A stretch of DNA of 19,075 nucleotides from JAVDCA01 sp036491235 (GTDB lineage Bacteria; Pseudomonadota; Alphaproteobacteria; Rhizobiales; Xanthobacteraceae). The translations under genes and the position numbers were made by a program. Where the stretch lies: positions 1 through 19,075 of the forward strand of contig DASXCK010000160.1 of assembly GCA_036491235.1 (NCBI GenBank), written 5' to 3'. The number at the start of each line of letters is the position of its first letter. The stretch's first letter is position 1. This document shows positions 14,609 through 19,075 of the stretch, in pieces. The notes beneath the pieces were generated by a model. It did not search any database. It worked only from the letters and a program-made list of their open reading frames with translations, and was not told the origin of the DNA.

Positions 14609-15619
14609 TTATTTCGTTTTGGTCTTGAGGTCCCCCCACGTCGGAGCGCGTTGGGCGGCGGCCGTCGCCTGCGGGGCGCTCGGCGGATTGAACAGCTGGC
14701 AGGCCGGAAGCGTCTTCGGATCGAGCGAACTCACCTGGTCCCACGTCTTCTTCGGATCCGGCCTGATCATGGCGAAGTTCGTATAGTTCTGGCTGACGAT
14801 CGGCGCGTTGGCCGGCGGCAGCGGATATCCGGAGAAGTAGAAGGATTGCGGGTGGCGGTAGGGCTCGGCCTTCTTGTCCATCCGATCGGGTGTCGGCCGG
14901 CTGTTGAAGGCGTAACCGAACATGATCGCTTGATCCTTGGTGCGATCCGGGCGCACGCCGGTCTGGATCGGCTGGCCGTTCGCACCGCTCACCCAGAACG
15001 AATAGCCCTGCACGCGATCGTGGAGCTGCGCGCTGTCCCCCTTGCTGTAGGGCAGGTGGCTGACGAAATCGCGCTTGGGTGGGTGGTTCACGGGAGAAAA
15101 GAGGCAGACCGGTGGCATGCCCTTGGGACGATCCTTGGCATAGGTGAGGAAGAACGCGGTGTCGCCCAGCGAGATGAAGGCGCAGCTGAAGTGGTTCGAG
15201 ATCGGAAAGATCGGCAGGCAGCGGCCGTCGTAGCGCTCCATCATCGCGCCGTCGCCCTGCGGACCGTGCCAGGTGCTGTCGTAGTAAGTCGCGCCGTAGG
15301 AGATTTCGTAGTCGCGTACCGGCTTGAGCGGCGGCGGCGGCGCGCGGTCGTAGGGCGGGGAAAATTCGGCGTATCGATTGAACACCCGATACATCGTCCA
15401 GTTCGACGACCAGTAGGCCGGATAGCGCGGATCGGTCGGCTCGTTCGGACCACGCACATAGACGCAATCCGGATTGGCGCAGGGACTGTCGGCGGGCGGA
15501 TTGTGCACGCCATAGGTCGAGTAGACGTTGTCGGGCTGCTGGGCGTGGGCTTGCGACCAAGCCGCCAGCGCGATCGTCATGATGATCAAGATGCGAAGAA
15601 GGGATGTGGAGCGAAGCAT
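14609..15619 (-). CDS. Secreted protein of unknown function, third gene of the VioB-like operon
   Basis: The 336-residue protein has a signal peptide (MLRSTSLLRILIIMTIALAA, cleavage near AHA at 24-26) and is otherwise soluble. I do not recognise the family. The mature part is rich in Trp, Tyr and Pro, and has six Cys (47, 52, 134, 146, 172, 307), which could form disulfides in the periplasm. Cys47 and Cys52 sit in a PCANPDC motif. The gene lies 59 bases downstream of the ferritin-like gene on the same strand, so it is probably cotranscribed. The ATG at 15619 has AAGGA upstream, inside a 19-bp tandem repeat (15624-15656) that duplicates that ribosome binding site. Confidence 0.75.
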   Translation of the reverse strand: MLRSTSLLRILIIMTIALAAWSQAHAQQPDNVYSTYGVHNPPADSPCANPDCVYVRGPNEPTDPRYPAYWSSNWTMYRVFNRYAEFSPPYDRAPPPPLKPVRDYEISYGATYYDSTWHGPQGDGAMMERYDGRCLPIFPISNHFSCAFISLGDTAFFLTYAKDRPKGMPPVCLFSPVNHPPKRDFVSHLPYSKGDSAQLHDRVQGYSFWVSGANGQPIQTGVRPDRTKDQAIMFGYAFNSRPTPDRMDKKAEPYRHPQSFYFSGYPLPPANAPIVSQNYTNFAMIRPDPKKTWDQVSSLDPKTLPACQLFNPPSAPQATAAAQRAPTWGDLKTKTK

Positions 15620-15623
15620 GATC

Positions 15624-15656
15624 GTGTGTCCTTGAGCATCATGTGTGTCCTTGAGC
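15624..15656. repeat. Short tandem repeat carrying duplicated ribosome binding site
   Basis: gtgtgtccttgagc occurs at 15624-15637 and again at 15643-15656, a 19-base period. On the minus strand each copy carries GCTCAAGGACACAC, so the AAGGA before the secreted-protein gene exists twice. It looks like a local duplication. Confidence 0.6.
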
Positions 15657-15678
15657 GCGATGACGACGCCGGCCGTGA

Positions 15679-16728
15679 TCACGCGACGGCGGCCTGCGCA
15701 ACCTCGATGTATTCGAACGTCGGTCCCGCGGTCAGCGTGCTGCCGTTGCCGATCGGGGTCTGCATCAGGCTCACCGCGATCATCTTGAGCTCGTACATCA
15801 AGCCGATCGCGGCGTTGATCCGGTCGGGATGGCCGTTGAAGGCGGTGTGCAGCACGTTGAGGAGGCTCGAGTAGGCGAGATCGAATTCCTGGGCGCGATC
15901 GCGCGCCTGGGTGTCGGGCGCAAAATCGGTCAGCTTTGGATTGGGCTTCATCGGATAGACTTCGGCCGGATCGAACGGGATCGGATCGCCGCCGTAGACG
16001 AAGCCGCCGCCCGGCTTGGGGATGATCTTGCGGCCGTTGGCGATCTCGCCGAATTTGTAATAGTGCGCCGGATCGCCGGGAGACTGGAACGGATCGGTGC
16101 TCGTTCCTTCGCCCTCCTGGACGATGATGTCGATCCCGCGGTTCGCCGACGGCACATCGGTGATCGGAAACAGCCGCCGCCCGTCGAACCACTGCAGGAC
16201 CTGCCGCGACGGCGGCACGACGAAGATCGAATCGCCGAACTCGATCAGCTTCTTCTTCAGCGCATCGTAGAATTCGCCGATGGTGGCGAAGTCGGGCACG
16301 GTCGCTGCCAGCGCGAGCTTGTGAACCGGGATCGGCTTTTCCGGCTCCTCGATCTTCATGAAGGTGCTTTCCACCAGCGCTATCGAGAAAGCCTCGAGAC
16401 CAACGATGAAATCATGGCCGCCGATCGACATCGGCAAGGGACCCGGATATTTCGGGATGAAGTCCGGCTTATTGATCTCCGGCGTTCCCTTGATCGCGAT
16501 CAGGATGTTGCTCGCGATCGTCATGTGCAGCATTTCCTCGACGACGATCGAGCGTATCAGCCGCGCGATCTCGTCGTTGGTCCCCGGCTTGAGCGAGAAC
16601 ATCGCCGTGAGGTAGGGCGGAATGGTGCTGTGCTCGAGCTCGATGGCGTTCTGCAGCCAGGGATAGAGGTCGGCCGGATTTCTGGCCGCCTGGACGGCGG
16701 CGATCACGCTGCGCTGCAGCTTGATCAT
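15679..16728 (-). CDS. Ferritin-like protein, VioB/RebD C-terminal-domain type
   Basis: The 349-residue protein resembles the ferritin-like domain found at the C-terminus of VioB, the iminophenyl-pyruvate dimer synthase of violacein synthesis. Candidate di-iron or haem-region ligands are Glu30/Glu32-His33 in IELEHSTIPPYL, Glu64/Glu65 and His68 in VVEEMLHMTIASNIL, Glu120 in ALVESTFM, and Glu313 in LMYELKM. VioB has the comparable LELSVMLQYLY and AHEEMIHYLVVNNLL segments. Here the domain is a separate protein. The ATG at 16728 has a perfect GGGAGGA site and overlaps the upstream stop as ATGA, so the two products are probably made together. The reaction is unknown. The open frame continues upstream across the whole preceding gene, but only as an out-of-frame artefact. 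Confidence 0.85.
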   Translation of the reverse strand: MIKLQRSVIAAVQAARNPADLYPWLQNAIELEHSTIPPYLTAMFSLKPGTNDEIARLIRSIVVEEMLHMTIASNILIAIKGTPEINKPDFIPKYPGPLPMSIGGHDFIVGLEAFSIALVESTFMKIEEPEKPIPVHKLALAATVPDFATIGEFYDALKKKLIEFGDSIFVVPPSRQVLQWFDGRRLFPITDVPSANRGIDIIVQEGEGTSTDPFQSPGDPAHYYKFGEIANGRKIIPKPGGGFVYGGDPIPFDPAEVYPMKPNPKLTDFAPDTQARDRAQEFDLAYSSLLNVLHTAFNGHPDRINAAIGLMYELKMIAVSLMQTPIGNGSTLTAGPTFEYIEVAQAAVA

Positions 16729-18647
16729 TGTGTCCTCCCGGTTTTGCGGCGGGCCTGGAATTCGCGCACGACCGCGGTCTTGCCCGCGGTTTGCAGCGGC
16801 GTGAGATCGACCTTGACGTGGGGGAGCGTGGCCAGCGGTTCGGTTGGCGCGGCCGCTGCGACCGGCGAACCCTTGAGCGGCAGGCCATCGGCGCCGGGCG
16901 TGCGCATCCAGCGCAGGATCATGTCGCGCTTGGCGTCGGACATGTCGCGCGTGACCGGCATGTGGTTGGGATCCTCGATCGGCAGCGAGAATGCGAGGTC
17001 GAGGATCTTCAGGTGCGTGACCACGGAAGCGTAGTCGCCGAGGTCGACGAGGTGCTTGCTCATGATCGGATAGAGATTGCCGTATTGCGTGAGGATCGGC
17101 TGGATATCCGCGAACCATTCCGGCTGCGCCGGCGCGCGAAACGGGCTGAACACCAGCACGCTGACGAAATTCCAGAAATTGTCGAGGCTGCCGGCCGGAC
17201 GCTGCGCCAATTGATAGCCGATGCCGTAGAGCTGGCCGTCGATATAGCCGCGCGGCAATGGCGGGTTGAGCTGCCCCGCCTTGACGGCCAGCACGGCCTT
17301 GCCGCTTGCGTCGGTCGCGAGCGACGTCGGCCAGGTGGCGCCGTCCGCGGGGAGCGCGATCGACGGCGTATCCACGGGCGGCGTGAGCGGCTGGTCGCCG
17401 GCGCCGGTGCCGCCCATCAGGCCCGTATTGGGCGCGAGCGCCACCGTGGCGGCGAGCGGCTTGCCGAAACGCGACGCCACGAGCGTGACGTCGGCGCTCT
17501 TGCCCGGCTCGATCCGACAGACGAAGTCGTCGGCGCGCACGTAGAGGCCGCCGAGCGTTTCCTGCACCAGCACGACGTATTCGTTGTTCGCGGCCGGCTG
17601 GACGAGCGCGAGCGGCTGGCTCGCAATATGCGCGACGGTCCACGCATCCTGGGAGAAATCGAAATCCTGCACGCCCGCGGTCTGGTCGTACCAATTCGGC
17701 TGCTGGTAATCGACCGTGCCGAGGATGGCGAGCTGGCTCGCCAACACCTTGCTCTGCAACGTGTTCGGGTCGGTCTTGAGCACCGCCATCTGCAGGGTGC
17801 CGATGTCGACGAGCTTGCCGCTGCTGTCGACCACCTGCAGCGCGTTGCCGAAATCGGCCGCGACCACGTTGTGCTCGCGAACTTTTGCCTGGAACGTGGC
17901 AACGCCGTTGCTCGGGACCATCGGAAAGCTGTTCTCCGACGGATCGAGCGCCGCGACCATCTGGCGGCCCATTACGAAATGCCTGGGCTCCACGCGGCGA
18001 TAGGGGCCGATCGTCCCGTTGACGCGCCCGAGCGTGTAACGGGGAATTTTCGGATCGCGCCCGTAGCCGTAGACATTCATGTCGATGGCGAGGTGGCCCT
18101 CGTCGGACGCGAGGCGCAGCGCGTGGAGGACTTCGGAACGCGTGTCGTCTTGCCAGACGACACCGCGCAGGATCGACTGGTAGACCGCCGCAAGCATCTG
18201 ATCCATCGGATCGGTGGCGTTCTGCTGGCGGAGCCACAGATTGGTGAAACCGGCCGGCACGTAGTCGCCGACGAACGGCGCCGCTGTCGCGCCCGCCGTC
18301 AGGCGCAGGCGCATGCCCCAGATCTGCGACACCATCTGCTGCTGCGGATCGAGATCGACGAGCTTGCCGAACACGCGGTCGTCGGCGTTTTCGAGTGCCA
18401 TGCCGATCACCGGGTCGTCGGCCGGCGAGGTCATCAGCTTGTGGGCCGTGCGTGCGCCCGTGATGCGGCAGTCGACGAGGCGGAAGATCGCGGTGCCTTC
18501 CGGATTCCACCCCCCGCCGCCCGCCATCGTCTGGTATTTTTCCTGGAATCCGGCGTTGCTGTAGTGGCGGACGTCGTTGTTGATGGTCGAGATATCCGCC
18601 TGAAACCGCCCGCTGAAGTGCAGTCGCGGGATATCCAGATAGCTCAT
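16725..18647 (-). CDS. VioB/RebD N-terminal-like protein
   Basis: The 640-residue protein begins MSYLDIPRLHFSGRFQADIS, closely like the VioB start as I remember it (MSILDFPRIHFRG). Residues 509-583 match the VioB region just before its ferritin-like domain: LYPIMSKHL, then MPVTRDMS and KRDMILRWM correspond to VioB LVYPFMSDKV, MPSTRELS and KARLFLKYL. VioB is about 1000 residues; this gene plus the next (349 residues) would make the same total. In VioB/RebD/StaD the enzyme couples two imines made by an amino-acid oxidase. No such oxidase gene is in the window, so substrate and product are unknown. The ATG at 18647 has a GGGAG site and starts at the family motif; 19 more in-frame codons upstream are discarded. 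Confidence 0.82.
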   Translation of the reverse strand: MSYLDIPRLHFSGRFQADISTINNDVRHYSNAGFQEKYQTMAGGGGWNPEGTAIFRLVDCRITGARTAHKLMTSPADDPVIGMALENADDRVFGKLVDLDPQQQMVSQIWGMRLRLTAGATAAPFVGDYVPAGFTNLWLRQQNATDPMDQMLAAVYQSILRGVVWQDDTRSEVLHALRLASDEGHLAIDMNVYGYGRDPKIPRYTLGRVNGTIGPYRRVEPRHFVMGRQMVAALDPSENSFPMVPSNGVATFQAKVREHNVVAADFGNALQVVDSSGKLVDIGTLQMAVLKTDPNTLQSKVLASQLAILGTVDYQQPNWYDQTAGVQDFDFSQDAWTVAHIASQPLALVQPAANNEYVVLVQETLGGLYVRADDFVCRIEPGKSADVTLVASRFGKPLAATVALAPNTGLMGGTGAGDQPLTPPVDTPSIALPADGATWPTSLATDASGKAVLAVKAGQLNPPLPRGYIDGQLYGIGYQLAQRPAGSLDNFWNFVSVLVFSPFRAPAQPEWFADIQPILTQYGNLYPIMSKHLVDLGDYASVVTHLKILDLAFSLPIEDPNHMPVTRDMSDAKRDMILRWMRTPGADGLPLKGSPVAAAAPTEPLATLPHVKVDLTPLQTAGKTAVVREFQARRKTGRTQ

Positions 18648-18792
18648 GGTCCGCTCCCGAAAGCTCCGCCGCGACGCGTCGCCGGCCCGCGGCGGCGTTT
18701 CCATCCATTAATGGTGCTACGAGATTATTCTTGCTGAAGTAGTATCACGCCGCGAACGGCGAGGCAATCGGCGGCCTCTTGGACGCTGCGTT

Positions 18793-18877
18793 GTAGGATG
18801 GGTTTCGCTGCAAGCGAAACCCATCATTGCGGCGGAAGAAAAGAGTGGTGGGCTTCGCTTCGCTCAACCCGTCCTAC
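18793..18877. repeat. GTAGGATGGGTTTCGCT-type palindromic repeat
   Basis: gatgggtttcgct (18797-18809) and agcgaaacccatc (18813-18825) form a perfect 13-bp hairpin. Outer arms gtaggatgggtt (18793-18804) and aacccgtcctac (18866-18877) pair with one mismatch, so the element is a palindrome within a palindrome. It is the same family as the inner arms at 12428-12505. It sits between the acyl-ACP synthetase-like gene and the VioB-like operon and may end transcription of the former. The rest of the 250-base gap holds a perfect 10-bp palindrome ccattaatgg (18705-18714) before the operon; no promoter was assigned. Confidence 0.72.
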
Positions 18878-18897
18878 GCGTCCGCGGCTTCGTTCCG

Positions 18898-19075
18898 CTA
18901 CGCCACGCCCTCCAGCTTCGCCCGCTCTTTCACAAATTCCTGCAGCGCCGCGTAGTCGATCTTGCCGGAGCCGAGCAGCGGCAGCTTCTCGACGATCAGC
19001 ACCTCGGCCGGCACCATCATCTCGGAGGCGCCGCGCGAGCGCGCGAACATCAGGAGGTCCGAGCGCACCGGGTCC
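18898..19075 (-). CDS. C-terminal fragment of an AMP-binding acyl-ACP/acyl-CoA synthetase
   Basis: Only the last 59 residues are in the window, read on the minus strand and ending at TAG (18898-18900). The segment SEMMVPAEVLIVEKLPLLGS, then GKIDYAALQEF, is the C-terminal end of the adenylate-forming enzyme superfamily, with the conserved catalytic Lys in GSGKIDY. The wording is closest to the synthetase part of Aas-type acyl-ACP synthetase/acyltransferases, but other acyl-CoA ligases end similarly. The gene continues beyond the window edge. It is upstream of, and on the same strand as, the VioB-like operon, separated by a palindromic repeat, so cotranscription is doubtful. Confidence 0.78.
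   Translation of the reverse strand, partial: DPVRSDLLMFARSRGASEMMVPAEVLIVEKLPLLGSGKIDYAALQEFVKERAKLEGVA

Noticed and set aside
16729..18708. A single 1009-residue minus-strand ORF ending at 15679, which might be taken as a full-length VioB-like fusion
   Set aside because: The upstream part of this frame is Arg/Gly-rich nonsense. The VioB-like motifs are in the other frame (16725-18647), so there are two overlapping genes, not a fusion.
16728..18737. Long plus-strand ORF of 669 codons antisense to the VioB-like gene
   Set aside because: The composition is Arg/Gly/Asp-rich with no recognisable motif, and the opposite strand carries a clear gene with a good ribosome binding site.

Overview
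The window is high-GC DNA from an alphaproteobacterium, most likely a member of the Hyphomicrobiales close to Bradyrhizobium, Rhodopseudomonas or Pseudolabrys. This is inferred from the gene families (HWE histidine kinase, DUF2336, a receiver protein with a GPDRR tail, the NifU-like gene facing folE-hisI), from REP-like palindromes of the GTAGGRTGGGC type, and from CtrA-like TTAA boxes. No tRNA, rRNA, CRISPR array or transposase gene was seen.

Layout. (1) 11-1369: an exported ClpP-like protein followed by a hairpin terminator. (2) 1467-3529: a NifU/IscU-like scaffold (minus) diverges from folE and hisI (plus). (3) 3620-3868: remnant of a small secreted-protein gene with an in-frame stop. (4) 3919-5347: a minus-strand pair, MaoC-like dehydratase then CitE-like CoA-ester lyase. 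(5) 5447-6472: a lytic transglycosylase. (6) 6549-10681: a signalling block holding an HWE kinase with its receiver (minus), a DUF2336 protein (plus), and a receiver with an Hpt protein (minus). (7) 10857-12398: an exported metallo-beta-lactamase-fold hydrolase. (8) 12405-12520: a nested palindromic repeat. (9) 12527-14487: NAD kinase (minus), cutA (plus) and a His/Lys-rich secreted protein (plus) with a strong terminator. (10) 14609-18647: a three-gene minus-strand operon. Its first two genes together look like the two halves of VioB/RebD, the iminophenyl-pyruvate/chromopyrrolate synthase family, and the third is an unrecognised secreted protein. (11) 18898-19075: the 3' end of an acyl-ACP synthetase-like gene that runs off the window.

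Most of the window is core or semi-core metabolism and signalling. The most unusual part is the split VioB-like operon. Its two enzyme genes overlap at ATGA, the first gene keeps the VioB start motif and linker region, the second is a stand-alone ferritin-like domain, and no amino-acid oxidase partner (VioA/RebO type) is present in the window. The signalling genes and the transglycosylase share intergenic boxes resembling the CtrA site (TTAA-N7-TTAAC), which hints at cell-cycle or motility control.
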